The notes under the pieces are model-generated. The model was not told the DNA's origin. It worked only from the letters and a program-made list of their open reading frames with translations, and searched no databases. Made by a program: the position numbers and the translations under genes. Below are positions 1-9,193 of a DNA stretch of 64,000 nt, one piece after another. Each line of letters starts with the position of its first letter. The stretch's first letter is position 1. Source of the DNA: Streptomyces olivochromogenes (GTDB lineage Bacteria > Actinomycetota > Actinomycetes > Streptomycetales > Streptomycetaceae). Location: contig NZ_KQ948459.1 of assembly GCF_001514115.1 (NCBI RefSeq), positions 124,001 through 188,000 on the forward strand, read 5' to 3'.

Positions 1-18
1 TCGGGCCCTGTCCGCGGC

Positions 19-714
19 TCAGGAGGCCGAGGCCGACCGAGTGAGCCAGTCGTACGCGGCCTGTGCGGTGAACTCGCCCTGACCTCCGCGCAGCAGCAGT
101 CCCGCCGTGGCGAACGCCGGGTCGTCGGCCTGTGCGGCGACGTACGGGACGGCGATGCAGCGCATCCCGGCCGCGTGTGCGGCGGCGGCGCCCGGAGCGG
201 CGTCCTCCAGGACCACGCAGTCCGCGGGGTCCGCCTCCAGACGGCGCGCCGCTTCGAGGAAGACGTCCGGGGCGGGCTTGCCGTGCGCGACCTCGTCGGC
301 CGAGACGACGGTCGTCAGATGGGCGGCCAGGCCGGTGCCCGTCAGGATCGCCTCGATGGCGGCCATCGAGGAGCCCGAGGCCACGGCCATCGAGGCGCCC
401 TCGGCGGCCAGCAGCTCGACGAACTTCCGCATCTCCGGGTACACGTGGGTGGCGGCGCGGGCCAGCTCCAGATAGCGGCGGTTCATGTCGGCGAGCAGGG
501 CCTCCAGCGGGGGTCGCAAGCCGTAGCGCTCCTGCCAGAGCGCCACCGTCTCCCGGGTGCTGATGCCGACGTAGCGCTCGTGCTCGGCCCAGGTGAAGTC
601 GGTGATGCCCTGCTCGGCGAGCGTCTGACGGCCGGCCTCGAAATAGTTCGGCTCGCTGTCCACGAGTGTGCCGTCGAGATCGAAGATGACCGAAGTGCGG
701 CCGAGAGTGCTCAT
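19..714 (-). CDS. HAD-superfamily phosphatase, beta-phosphoglucomutase-like
   Basis: The 231-residue product has all four HAD motifs: DLDGT with nucleophile D12 and acid/base D14, the SGSS motif around residue 113, K146, and LED at 169-171. The segment between motifs I and II (about residues 20-85) is a helical C1 cap, as in the CbbY/beta-phosphoglucomutase branch, so the substrate is probably a small sugar phosphate or other phosphomonoester in the cytoplasm. The frame stays open upstream to 1254, but the ATG at 714 starts directly before the HAD fold and the upstream sequence is the Lrp gene in another frame. It lies 56 bases downstream of that Lrp-type gene on the same strand, so the two are probably co-transcribed. 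The exact substrate cannot be read from sequence. Confidence 0.85.
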   Translation of the reverse strand: MSTLGRTSVIFDLDGTLVDSEPNYFEAGRQTLAEQGITDFTWAEHERYVGISTRETVALWQERYGLRPPLEALLADMNRRYLELARAATHVYPEMRKFVELLAAEGASMAVASGSSMAAIEAILTGTGLAAHLTTVVSADEVAHGKPAPDVFLEAARRLEADPADCVVLEDAAPGAAAAHAAGMRCIAVPYVAAQADDPAFATAGLLLRGGQGEFTAQAAYDWLTRSASAS

Positions 715-770
715 GGGGTCCAGGATGCCAAGCGAGGGCCGCGCGCGGCCGATCACCCCTGTGCCACCCG

Positions 771-1247
771 TCAGTTTCTCGTTGCTCGCCCGATCGACTC
801 CACCAGCGGCAGCACCCGGTGCGGAACCCGCTCGCGCAGCGCCACCTCGGTGCGGGTGCGGACGACACCGGGCATGCTGATGAGCGCCTGGATCACGTCC
901 TCCAGGTGGGCGTTGTCGCGCGCCACGACCCGGGTGAGCAGATCGCCGCCGCCCGTGATCGAGAACGCCTCGATGATCTCCGGTACGGCGGCCAGCGCGT
1001 CGCCGACCTCGTCGAGGTGGCCCTGTGTGACCTCGATGTGCACGAAGGCGAGGACGGGGTGGCCGAGCGCAGCGGGGGACAGCGAGGGGCCCGTACCGGT
1101 GATCACCCCGTCCCGTTCCAGCCGGTCCAGGCGGGCCTGGAGCGTGCCGCGGGCGACACCGAGCATGCGGGCGTACTCGCGCACGCTGGTACGCGGCTGC
1201 TCCAGCAGCAGCCGCAGGATGCGGGTGTCGAGTTCGTCCACGGCCAT
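771..1247 (-). CDS. Lrp/AsnC-family transcriptional regulator
   Basis: At 158 residues this is the usual size for the family. An N-terminal winged helix-turn-helix (residues about 4-60, with the recognition region around GVARGTLQARLDRLERDG) is followed by a RAM/AsnC ligand-binding domain (about 70-150). Lrp-type proteins sense amino acids or related small molecules as octamers and bend DNA. The ATG at 1247 is preceded by a GGGAGG ribosome-binding site. The gene precedes a HAD phosphatase and is divergent from the baeRF gene at 1460, so the roughly 210-base gap probably holds its autoregulated promoter. The ligand and targets are unknown. Confidence 0.9.
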   Translation of the reverse strand: MAVDELDTRILRLLLEQPRTSVREYARMLGVARGTLQARLDRLERDGVITGTGPSLSPAALGHPVLAFVHIEVTQGHLDEVGDALAAVPEIIEAFSITGGGDLLTRVVARDNAHLEDVIQALISMPGVVRTRTEVALRERVPHRVLPLVESIGRATRN

Positions 1248-1459
1248 GATCCACCGGCCTCCCTGCCGCCTGGGCTGATCTTCTTCGACCGTACCAATGG
1301 CTCAGCCCGCCGTGAGCCCGGTGGGCCGGTCCACCTCTCCCCGCTCACTTCGTCCGCTCTCCCCGCTCGCCTTGCCCTCCGCGCCGCGTTTGCCGGTGCG
1401 TCGCCCACCGCGTTACCTGGAGGGGTGGCATTCGGCTCGAGGAGCGGCGAGGAGCGACG

Positions 1460-2611
1460 ATGATCACGCAGGAGCAGGTCGACCGAATTCTCCGGCTCGG
1501 CGGGAACGGGCTCCCGTTCGTCTCCCTCTACCTTCCGGTGGAACCGGACCGGCCCGGCCGGCGTACGTACCGGGCCCGGCTGGCCAGTCTGCTGGAAGGG
1601 ATCAGGCCGCTCGCGGACGACCGCTCGCTGGAGCACGCCGTACGGGTCTCGCTGCGCGACGACATCGCGAAGATCGAGAAGAGGCTCGGCGAGGAACCCC
1701 AGCGGCCCGGGACCGTCGTCGTCTTCTCCTGCAGTGGCCACGGCGTCTACGAGGAGGTATGGCTGCCGCGCGCCACCCACGAACGCGTCGTGGTGGACGC
1801 GGACCCCTACGTCCGTCCGATGCTGGCGGTGCTCGACGAGTACGACCGCACCTGCGCGGTCGTCGTGGACGAGGTCACCGCACAGGTCTGGGAGTACCAC
1901 CTCGACGAGGTCCGGGAGCTGGCGGCGATCCGCGACCGGACGACGCGCGGGCCCGAGCACGCCGCGGGGCTCGACGAGGTCCGGGTCCGCGACAGGGCCG
2001 ACGAGCTGAGCAAAAGGCACTACCGGCGCCTCATCGGCGAGCTCAAGCGCCTGTTCAAGGAGGGGGGCTTCGATCTGCTGGCCATCGGCGGGCACCCCTA
2101 TCAGGTACCGGCCTTCATCGAGTTCCTCCCTCGTGACCTGCACGACCGGCTCGTCGGCCGCTTCACCGTCGACCGTGACACCGCGACCGCCGCCGACATC
2201 CGGGACAAGGTACGGGTCCTTGTCACCGACCGCGCGTACCAGGAGCAGGAGCGGCTGGTCGGCGAGATCCTCGAGGCCGTCGCGACCAAGCATCACGCGA
2301 CGGTGGGGCTCGACGACACCCTGTGGGCGGGCTCGCTGGCCGCGATCCGGACGCTGGCCGTGGACGCGCAGGCCGTCGCCCCGGGAGTCGTCTGCGACCG
2401 CGACGGGCTGCTCGCCCGCACGGGGGAACAGTGCCCGCTCTGCCAAGACGCCCTGCGCGAGGTCCCCGACGTCATCGAGGAACTGGTGAAGACCGTCATC
2501 GAGGACGGCGGCGAGGTCCGCCACATCGAGACGGAGACGGACCTGCACACGCACCTGACCGGAGCCCTGCTGCGCTTCGAGCTCCCCCCGCACCCGGTCG
2601 ACGCGGAGTGA
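1460..2611 (+). CDS. baeRF-type eRF1-like protein (Rv2629-like)
   Basis: The 383-residue product looks like a bacterial/archaeal eRF1-related (baeRF) protein. Its N-terminal half starts with VSLYLP and has charged helices. The central part carries the FDLLAIGGHP segment expected in the second eRF1-like domain. The C-terminal third resembles the eL30e-like domain 3, with a C325-x2-C328 pair and the GGEVRHIE segment near the end. Family proteins are thought to act at ribosomes or on stress, but the actinobacterial members are poorly characterised. The start is supported by a GGCGAGGAG ribosome-binding site. The gene stands alone, with an Lrp gene divergent on the left and a FUSC gene downstream after 185 bases. 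The 12-base word CCAATGGCTCAG occurs on both sides of it. Confidence 0.75.
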   Translation: MITQEQVDRILRLGGNGLPFVSLYLPVEPDRPGRRTYRARLASLLEGIRPLADDRSLEHAVRVSLRDDIAKIEKRLGEEPQRPGTVVVFSCSGHGVYEEVWLPRATHERVVVDADPYVRPMLAVLDEYDRTCAVVVDEVTAQVWEYHLDEVRELAAIRDRTTRGPEHAAGLDEVRVRDRADELSKRHYRRLIGELKRLFKEGGFDLLAIGGHPYQVPAFIEFLPRDLHDRLVGRFTVDRDTATAADIRDKVRVLVTDRAYQEQERLVGEILEAVATKHHATVGLDDTLWAGSLAAIRTLAVDAQAVAPGVVCDRDGLLARTGEQCPLCQDALREVPDVIEELVKTVIEDGGEVRHIETETDLHTHLTGALLRFELPPHPVDAE

Positions 2612-2796
2612 TGCCAATGGCATCCACATGGCTCCCCTCCCCGCTCGATGGCTGTGCCAATGGCTCAGTGCTCCGGAGTCCACTTGAGCCAACAGCCCCG
2701 ATGATGCTGTGATGGGCAGGTCGATGGCGCTGCGGGACCCCCGCGGCGCCTTTTGCATGCCTGAAGGACAGGCCGAGCTCAAGGGGCGGGGAAACA

Positions 2797-4293
2797 GTGC
2801 TGAAGAGGGTGTTCGTGGCACCGGACCCGGGCCGGCTGCGGCTGCGCGGGGCCCTCCGGGCCGTCCTCGGCATCGGCCTGGCGGTGGCCCTGTGCGGCGT
2901 CACCGGTGCCTCCCTCGCGGGCGCGGTCGCGGGCGGACTCGCGGCGCTGCTCGCCCTCTTCACGGTCACCGACGCCACGGTCCGCGGACAGCTGGCGACG
3001 ACGGCGCTGCTGCCCGTGGTGGGCCTTCCGGTCCTGGCCCTCGCGGCCACCCTGCACGACCACCCGGCGGCGCGGGGCGCGGCCTTCCTCGCCGTCGTCG
3101 GCGCCGGTGTGTACGCCCGCCGCTGGGGCGCGCGCGGCCATGCCCTCGGCGTCTTCGGGTTCATGGCCTTCTTCATGGCGCAGTTCCTGCACACCGTGCC
3201 GGCGCGACTGCCCGAGCTGTACGGCGCCGTACTGCTCGCCCTCCTCGCGTCCTCGGCAGTCCGATTCGGACTGTGGTGTTACGAGCGCCGGATGCCGCCC
3301 GCCGGGGCGCTCGCCCCCTCGGCCGGCCGCGGGCTCGCCCGTCCCACCACCCGCCAGGCGGTCCAGGCCGTCGTGGCCGCCGCCTTCGCCCTGGGCGTGG
3401 GAAGCCTGCTGTCCCAGGAGCGCTGGTACTGGGCCGTCGGCGCCGCCTGGTGGATCTTCGTCAACACCACCTCGCGCGGCGAGACCCTGATCCGCGGCTA
3501 CCGCCGGGTCCTCGGAACGGTGATCGGCATCGCCCTCGGGGCCTCGGTCGTCGTCCCCCTGCACGGCGCGCCCGTACCGACCGTGGCCCTGCTCGCCGTG
3601 TGTGTGTTCGTCATCTTCTACAGTGCCGCGGTCTCGTACACCTGGATGATGCTCGCGGTGACGGTGATGGCCGAGCTGCTGTACGGGATGTTCGGCGTGC
3701 TGGACCAGCACCTGGTCGTGCTGCGGCTGGCGGAGACCGGCATCGGGGCGATCGGCGCCGCGCTGGCGGTGCTGCTCGTCCTGCCGATCACCACGCACGC
3801 CACGACGGACGCCTGGATCGTGCGGGCGATCCAGTGTGTCCACGCCTGCACGACCGAGGCCGCGGCCCGTCTGAACGGCTCCTCCGCCGCCGACCCCGCG
3901 GCACGCGTAGCGGAGCTGGAGACGGTGCTGAACAAGGTGCGACTCTCGCTCACGCCCCTTCTGCACCCCCTCAATCCCCTGCGTGCCCGTGGCCGCAGGG
4001 CGCGCCAGGTACTCGCGGCGCTCAACACCTGCGCGCGGGAAGTGCGGGGCCTCGCCGCCATCGCGTCGGACCCCGTGGCCTCCTGCGACAACCGCCTCAC
4101 CGTCGCGTGCGAGCGCGTCGAGAGGGCCGTCGAGGCACTCACCTCACCCGAACCGCGGCGGATCACGGTCCAGGCCGGAACACCTCCCCTGGAAGAGCCG
4201 GTACTCGCACACCTGCACGGGCTCGAGCGGGCGCTCGCGGAACTCGCCGCGCCCCTTCTGCACCCCCGAGCTTCGAACCCCGTTCGCGTCTGA
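2797..4293 (+). CDS. FUSC-family (aromatic acid exporter-like) membrane protein
   Basis: The 498-residue membrane protein has two hydrophobic blocks, at about residues 15-165 and 185-335, each with several predicted membrane helices. The second holds the WAVGAAWWIFVNT and GYRRVLGTVIGIALG segments typical of the fusaric acid resistance (FUSC) fold, in which an RxxGTxxG motif is conserved. The last 150 residues are soluble and helical. Relatives such as AaeB export aromatic carboxylates or other amphipathic compounds, but the substrate here is unknown. The GTG at 2797 follows the purine-rich GGGGCGGGG. No partner membrane-fusion protein is adjacent, which is normal for actinobacterial members. 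Confidence 0.8.
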   Translation: MLKRVFVAPDPGRLRLRGALRAVLGIGLAVALCGVTGASLAGAVAGGLAALLALFTVTDATVRGQLATTALLPVVGLPVLALAATLHDHPAARGAAFLAVVGAGVYARRWGARGHALGVFGFMAFFMAQFLHTVPARLPELYGAVLLALLASSAVRFGLWCYERRMPPAGALAPSAGRGLARPTTRQAVQAVVAAAFALGVGSLLSQERWYWAVGAAWWIFVNTTSRGETLIRGYRRVLGTVIGIALGASVVVPLHGAPVPTVALLAVCVFVIFYSAAVSYTWMMLAVTVMAELLYGMFGVLDQHLVVLRLAETGIGAIGAALAVLLVLPITTHATTDAWIVRAIQCVHACTTEAAARLNGSSAADPAARVAELETVLNKVRLSLTPLLHPLNPLRARGRRARQVLAALNTCAREVRGLAAIASDPVASCDNRLTVACERVERAVEALTSPEPRRITVQAGTPPLEEPVLAHLHGLERALAELAAPLLHPRASNPVRV

Positions 4294-4430
4294 CACGCGC
4301 GAGGCACGTGCACGGACCACGTAGAGGGTGGATCACCGCCCGGGCGGGGTAACCCCGCGGCTATCGGACACACGGAGCCCGCGGACCGTGCGGGAGCGGC
4401 CCGCGGGCCAAGCCGCTTGGGGGTGTCACC

Positions 4431-5822
4431 ATGCGGGACTTCCCGCGAGGAACCGGACAGGGAGAGCGCTTCGGCGACGACGGGAGCGCGCGGCACCCGA
4501 CGCCGTGGGCCGAGGGGCCGGGCGGCTGGCTGGACCGTGTTCCGGCAGGTCGCAGGGCCCGCGGCGCGACCCCGACCGCACCGCCGTACGCCATCGGATC
4601 CCGGCGGACGCAGCCGTCCGTCCCGGGTCTCGGCGGGCGCCTGATACCCGTGCCGGGCCGTTCCGCCGCCTCGGCGTCGCCCGACGACTCGCCGCCGTAC
4701 GCACTCCTGCGCGCCGCCGCCGAGTTCCTCACCCTCCGCCACACCGAGGAGCGCCTCGGCGACCCGGCCCGGCGCATCGCCGCCGCGCGGACCGAGATCG
4801 CGGAGACCGGCACGTACCGCCACACCACCGAGGAGCTCACCTTCGGTGCCCGCGTCGCCTGGCGCAACGCCAACCGCTGCATCGGGCGCCTGTACTGGCG
4901 CTCCCTGTGCGTCCGTGACCGCAGGGACGTGCGGACGGCCGAGGACGTCGCCGAGGCGTCGGCGGACCATCTGCGGGAGGCCGCCGGCGAGGGCCGGATC
5001 AGGGCGCTCATCACCGTCTTCGCGCCTGATCGGCCGGGCCGCCCAGGGCCACGGATCTGGAACGAACAGCTCATCCGGTACGCCGGTTACGCCCGCCCGG
5101 ACGGCTGTGTGACCGGCGATCCGCGCAACGTGGGCCTCACCGCGCTGGCCCGGCGGCTCGGCTGGCCCGGCGGCCCCGGCACCCCGTTCGACGTCCTGCC
5201 GCTGGTGATCCAGGGCGCCGACGGCAGGCCCGACGACCCACCCCGCTGGTTCACGCTGCCCAAGGACGCGGTGCTCGAAGTGGAGCTCGCCCACCCCGAG
5301 TACACCTGGTGGCGCTCGCTCGGACTGCGCTGGCACGCCGTGCCCGCGCTCGCCAACATGTGCCTGGAGATCGGCGGCATCTGCTACCCGGCGGCCCCGT
5401 TCAACGGCTGGTACATGGGCACCGAGATAGGCGCCCGCAACCTCGCCGACACCGACCGCTACAACCTCCTTCCGCACCTCGCCGACCGCCTCGGCCTCGA
5501 CACCCGCACCGACCGTTCGCTGTGGAAGGACCGCGCGCTCGTCGAACTCAACCGCTCCGTCCTGCACTCCTTCGACCGCGCGGGCGTCACCGTCACCGAC
5601 CACCACACCGAGTCCCGGCGCTTCCTCACCCACCTCGGCCGCGAGGAGCGCAAGGGCCGCCGGGTCGGCGCGGACTGGTCGTGGATCGTGCCGCCCATCT
5701 CCGGCAGCGCCACACCCGTCTTCCACCGCACCTACGAGACCGTGGAACGGCATCCGGCGTACGTCCACCACCCGGAGGCGCGCGCACGGGCGCTCGGGGA
5801 AGCGGGCGGGACCTTGGTCTAG
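4431..5822 (+). CDS. nos: Bacterial nitric oxide synthase oxygenase domain
   Basis: The 463-residue product contains the diagnostic NOS heme motif WRNANRCIGR with proximal heme ligand C150. It also has the arginine-binding segment NGWYMGTEIG with E332, plus the conserved PRWFTLP and TDRYN blocks. The enzyme would oxidise L-arginine to citrulline and NO with tetrahydrobiopterin or folate cofactor. Like other bacterial NOS it lacks a reductase domain and must borrow electrons. Homology starts near residue 90. The first 90 residues are a Gly/Pro/Arg-rich extension, and a start further in, such as the GTG at 4650, is possible but has a worse ribosome-binding site than the ATG at 4431. The lactonase-like gene follows after 62 bases and may be co-transcribed. 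Confidence 0.93.
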   Translation: MRDFPRGTGQGERFGDDGSARHPTPWAEGPGGWLDRVPAGRRARGATPTAPPYAIGSRRTQPSVPGLGGRLIPVPGRSAASASPDDSPPYALLRAAAEFLTLRHTEERLGDPARRIAAARTEIAETGTYRHTTEELTFGARVAWRNANRCIGRLYWRSLCVRDRRDVRTAEDVAEASADHLREAAGEGRIRALITVFAPDRPGRPGPRIWNEQLIRYAGYARPDGCVTGDPRNVGLTALARRLGWPGGPGTPFDVLPLVIQGADGRPDDPPRWFTLPKDAVLEVELAHPEYTWWRSLGLRWHAVPALANMCLEIGGICYPAAPFNGWYMGTEIGARNLADTDRYNLLPHLADRLGLDTRTDRSLWKDRALVELNRSVLHSFDRAGVTVTDHHTESRRFLTHLGREERKGRRVGADWSWIVPPISGSATPVFHRTYETVERHPAYVHHPEARARALGEAGGTLV

Positions 5823-5884
5823 ACCGTTGGTCGCCGACTGCTACCGTCGGCCCCGGACAGCGCGGGACCGAGAGGGGAACGGCA

Positions 5885-6931
5885 GTGGCAGACGGCGGCA
5901 CGCGGGAACAGCGGGCGTTCATCGGCTCGTTCACGGCGGCGGGAGGCCCCGGCGTCCTCACCGCGGCCGTGGACCGCGGCAGCGGCGCGCTGACCCTCCT
6001 GAGCGCGGTGGACGGCGTACCCGATCCCTCGTACCTCGCCCTGTCGCCCGCCCGCGACGTGCTCTACGCGGTCAGCGAGACGGCCGACGGCGCGGTGGCC
6101 GCGTACCGCGTGGACGGCGACGAGCCGAAGCCCGCCGGGCCGTTGGTATCCGTCGGAGGCAGCGGCCCCACGCACCTCAGCGTGTTCGCGGGACACGTCC
6201 TGACCGCCAACTACGGCTCCGGCAGCGTCACCGCCCTGCCCGTGCGCGACGACGGCACGCTCGTCGGCGCCGCCTCCAGCGTGCTCCAGCACAAGGGCCG
6301 CGGCCCGCACACCCCGCGCCAGCAGAGCCCGCACGCCCACCAGGTACAGCCCGACCCGAGCGGCCGCTGGGCCGTCACCGTCGACCTCGGCACGGACTCC
6401 GTGCGGGTCTGCGCGCTGGACGGCGGCCGGCTCACGCTGCACCGCGAGATCGCGCTGCGCCCCGGCTCCGGGCCCCGCCACCTGGCCTTCCACCCCCGCG
6501 GCGAACACGCGTACGTGCTCAACGAACTCGCCCCCACGGTCACCGTCTGCCGCTGGAGCGCCCTGGAAGGCTCTCTGCGCCCCGTCGGGGAGACGCCGGT
6601 GCTCTCGGGGGTCCCGGACGGTGACGCCTACCCCTCGGGCATCGTGGTGTCGCCCGACGGGCGTTTCGTGTGGACCGCCACCCGCGGCCAGGACGTCGTC
6701 TCCGTGCTCACGCCCGACGCGGTGGGCGAAGGGCTGCGACTGGTCGCCACGGTGCCCTGCGGCGGCGCCTGGCCGCGCGCGCTGGCCCTCGACCCCTCGG
6801 GGCGCTTCCTGTACGCCGCCAACGAGCGCTCGGGGGACGTCACCTGGTTCGCGGTCGACCCGGACACGGGGGTGCCGCGACGGGGCGGCTCGGTGGAGGT
6901 CCGGGCGGCGTCCTGCGTGGTCTTCGGCTGA
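5885..6931 (+). CDS. Lactonase-family seven-bladed beta-propeller protein
   Basis: The 348-residue product belongs to the lactonase/6-phosphogluconolactonase-like propeller family (PF10282 type). Its repeated blades show FIGSFT, YLALSP, PRHLAFHP and ALDPSGRFLYAANERSGDV signatures. The blade-closing HAHQVQPDPSGRW block is typical of the family, which includes the E. coli Pgl type that hydrolyses 6-phosphogluconolactone; many members have unknown lactone substrates. The GTG at 5885 is the first plausible start and follows GAGAGGGGAACGGCA. It lies 62 bases after nos on the same strand. A strong bidirectional terminator follows at 6994-7028. No signal peptide is apparent, so it should be cytoplasmic. 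Confidence 0.85.
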   Translation: MADGGTREQRAFIGSFTAAGGPGVLTAAVDRGSGALTLLSAVDGVPDPSYLALSPARDVLYAVSETADGAVAAYRVDGDEPKPAGPLVSVGGSGPTHLSVFAGHVLTANYGSGSVTALPVRDDGTLVGAASSVLQHKGRGPHTPRQQSPHAHQVQPDPSGRWAVTVDLGTDSVRVCALDGGRLTLHREIALRPGSGPRHLAFHPRGEHAYVLNELAPTVTVCRWSALEGSLRPVGETPVLSGVPDGDAYPSGIVVSPDGRFVWTATRGQDVVSVLTPDAVGEGLRLVATVPCGGAWPRALALDPSGRFLYAANERSGDVTWFAVDPDTGVPRRGGSVEVRAASCVVFG

Positions 6932-6993
6932 CCCGCCCGGCGGCGCCCCGCTGCCGGCGCGCGAGCCGCCGACGTACGAGAGCGTCGATGAGA

Positions 6994-7028
6994 GAAGGGC
7001 CCGCTCCGGTGAGAGGAGCGGGCCCTTC
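6994..7028. terminator. Bidirectional terminator between convergent genes
   Basis: A perfect 14-bp inverted repeat (GAAGGGCCCGCTCC pairing with GGAGCGGGCCCTTC) surrounds a 7-base loop. It sits between the ends of the lactonase gene and the convergent chelatase gene. Confidence 0.85.
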
Positions 7029-7055
7029 GACGTGCGAGGGGTGGTGCCTGGGCGG

Positions 7056-7979
7056 TCAGCGGACCGGCGCGCCCTGCGGCTGCTGCGGGGCGATGCCCAG
7101 CGCCGTCGTGTACTTGGCCAGCGCGAGCTTGCCGATCGCCGGGTACGGGCCGAGCGCCTCGGCGGCGGAGCAGCCCGCCTCCTTGGCGGCCGCGTCCAGC
7201 AGACCGGCGTCGATCTCCGGTCCGATCAGGTACGGAGCCAGGGCGAGCTGCTGGGAACCCGAGCCGCGCAGCTGCTCGGCGGTGGCCGCGATCGCGCCCT
7301 CCTCGTCCAGCGCCGCCGCCATCACCGGCACGGCGAGCCGCGCGGCGAGGAGCATGCCGGTGATCCCGGCCGCCTGTACGGCCTCCTCGCCGCCCACGGA
7401 GGCGAGGATGATGCCGTCGGCGGCCGTGGCCACGGTGAACAGCCGGGCACGGTCGGCGCGCGCCAGACCCGCCTCGGACAGGCGCACGTGCAGCGCCTCC
7501 GCGAGCAGCGGGTGGGGGCCGAGAACGTCGGTCAGGTCGGCCGCGATCCGGCTCTCCATGACGGCCTGGCGGACCCGGCGCAGCAACGCGTTGTCCGGGC
7601 CGGCGAGCAGGGGCACCACGACGGCGACGGGGCCGTCGGGCTGGGTCACGTCGGCACCGGCGGCACGGGCCTGCTCATAGCGGGCGGTGCGCTCCTCGGC
7701 GGCACGCGTGAGCACGGACTGCAGCGTGGGGAACTCGGCGTCGTCCCCGTCGAGGTACCCGATCCGGGCGTCGAGGCCGGGCAGCTCGGAGCGCGCGATG
7801 CTCACGACCTCCTCGGCGAGGCTGCGCGTGGCCGCGCTGGAGGTGCCCGGCACCGCGAGGACGAGCGCAGGCGCGCCCTCGGGAGCCGCCAGCGGCTCGG
7901 GTCGGCGGTGCCGCCCGGGCTGGCGAGGTCGCGGCATTCGTACTGGCAGGCCGGACGCGGGCCCAGTGGGGGAGCTCAT
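7056..7979 (-). CDS. Sirohydrochlorin chelatase / CbiX-like protein
   Basis: The 307-residue product has two CbiX-like halves. The N-terminal half begins with ALVLAVPGTSSA, where the metal-binding histidine usual in this strand (HGS) is replaced by PGT. The second half has VVPLLAGPDNALL and LAPYLIGPEIDAGLLDAAAKEAGCS. Family members insert Co or Fe into sirohydrochlorin for cobalamin or siroheme. Here the canonical first-strand His is not visible, so catalytic activity is uncertain, and no siroheme, nitrite or sulfite reductase genes lie nearby. The start at 7979 is ATG, followed by a basic Pro/Arg-rich stretch of about 35 residues. Confidence 0.7.
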   Translation of the reverse strand: MSSPTGPASGLPVRMPRPRQPGRHRRPEPLAAPEGAPALVLAVPGTSSAATRSLAEEVVSIARSELPGLDARIGYLDGDDAEFPTLQSVLTRAAEERTARYEQARAAGADVTQPDGPVAVVVPLLAGPDNALLRRVRQAVMESRIAADLTDVLGPHPLLAEALHVRLSEAGLARADRARLFTVATAADGIILASVGGEEAVQAAGITGMLLAARLAVPVMAAALDEEGAIAATAEQLRGSGSQQLALAPYLIGPEIDAGLLDAAAKEAGCSAAEALGPYPAIGKLALAKYTTALGIAPQQPQGAPVR

Positions 7980-8146
7980 GGCGACGCATGTTACTGGTTT
8001 CTTGGGCTCCCCTGTTCGGGGAGGGTGCAGGTGAGCGGTATCCGTCCCCTTTTGTCTGATGAGTTACGCGTGGATCAGAAATGATCGGTGTGGCTGGACT
8101 CGCCGGTGCTGTGGTGCTCCTGTGACGACCCGTGCGGGAGTCAACT

Positions 8147-9193
8147 TCACTTGTCCGACAGGCTGGATGAATCCTCCTTTCGGGTGACGGATGGCGAGGT
8201 TGTGCTCTTTTCGGTCATCACGTAGAGCATGTGTTCGTCGCGGGGGAGCGTGAGCCGGTCGCTCGCCAGGTCGAAGGCGATACGTACGGCGCCGTCCAGC
8301 GGGGTACCCGCGGCCGGTACCTGCCGGGCGTGCGGCAACCGCTGCGTCAACTCCGCGCGCAGCGGTACGAGGAGGGGGTCGCCCATCTTGAACAGGCCCC
8401 CGGTGAGCGCGACTCGGTCCTCCCCGGTGTCCGGGCAGACGGCGGCCGCGGAGTCGGCCAGGTGCCGGGCGGCGGCGCACAGCACGTCGCGCGCGACGGG
8501 GTCGCCCACGGCGGACGCGGCGCACGCGGCCACTTCGGGCGCGAAGGAGGCGAGTACGGCGGGCCGGTCGGTGCGTGGATACAGCTTGCCCGGCAACCCG
8601 GCCACCGGCCCGAACATCCGCTCGGCCCGCGCCAGCAGCTCCGCCGACCCGCCGGGGCGCCCGTCGAAGGCCCGCAGGGCCGCCTCGAGCCCGGCGCGGC
8701 CGATCCACGCCCCACCGCCGCAGTCGCCGAGCAGGTGGCCCCAGCCGTCCGCCCTGCGCCAGCCGCCCAGATCGGTGCCGACCGCGATCATGCCGGTGCC
8801 CGCGGCGATCACCGCGCCCGGCCGGGGGCCGAGCGCGCCCACGTACGCGGTCACCGCGTCGGCGGCCAACGCGAGCCGTCGCACGCCGAGTTCGCGCTCC
8901 AGCGCGGAGGGCAGCTCGGCGCGCAGTGCGTCGCCGAGGGTGGCGAGACCCGCCGCTCCGACGGCGACGGCCCCGAGTTCCTCCGTCCCGGTGGCGGCCA
9001 TCAACTCCCTGGCCATCGGGAGCAGTTGCGCCAGCAGGTGTTCGGCGTCGATGCCGCGCGGGCCGGTGCGGACCGGCTCCTTGGAGGTCAGTGGAACGCC
9101 GACGACATGGCCGTGCACGGCCAGCGCAGCCCGCAGCCCCGAGCCACCCGAGTCCACCGCCAGCACACCGGCCGACGCGTGGGAGGGACGCAA
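8147..9193 (-). CDS. BadF/BadG/BcrA ATPase-family kinase (N-acetylglucosamine kinase-like)
   Basis: The 348-residue product has the actin-fold phosphate-1 motif VDSGGSG (D14), the GTGMIAVG phosphate-2 region, the GDCGGGAWIGR segment and the ALTGGLFK adenosine motif near residue 270. This architecture is shared by eukaryotic-type GlcNAc kinase and bacterial members that phosphorylate GlcNAc or other amino sugars. The TTG at 9193 is the likely start because it lies 6 bases after GAGGAGGGG. A Ser/Lys-rich tail of about 25 residues follows the conserved fold. It is leftward, with the chelatase gene 167 bases downstream on the same strand, and it is divergent from ung. Substrate assignment is by family only. 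Confidence 0.8.
   Translation of the reverse strand: MRPSHASAGVLAVDSGGSGLRAALAVHGHVVGVPLTSKEPVRTGPRGIDAEHLLAQLLPMARELMAATGTEELGAVAVGAAGLATLGDALRAELPSALERELGVRRLALAADAVTAYVGALGPRPGAVIAAGTGMIAVGTDLGGWRRADGWGHLLGDCGGGAWIGRAGLEAALRAFDGRPGGSAELLARAERMFGPVAGLPGKLYPRTDRPAVLASFAPEVAACAASAVGDPVARDVLCAAARHLADSAAAVCPDTGEDRVALTGGLFKMGDPLLVPLRAELTQRLPHARQVPAAGTPLDGAVRIAFDLASDRLTLPRDEHMLYVMTEKSTTSPSVTRKEDSSSLSDK

Noticed and set aside
1103..2821. Long minus-strand frame opposite the baeRF gene
   Set aside because: Its composition is that of an antisense frame in GC-rich DNA, and the plus-strand gene has recognisable domains and a ribosome-binding site.
4260..4290. TTCGAACCCC as part of a tRNA T-arm
   Set aside because: It lies within the FUSC coding sequence and has no matching acceptor or anticodon arms.
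8133..8155. CTGTCGGAC-N8-TTGACT on the minus strand as another damage-type promoter
   Set aside because: It is inside the 3' end of the kinase gene, far from the next start, and the -10 lacks the required A.
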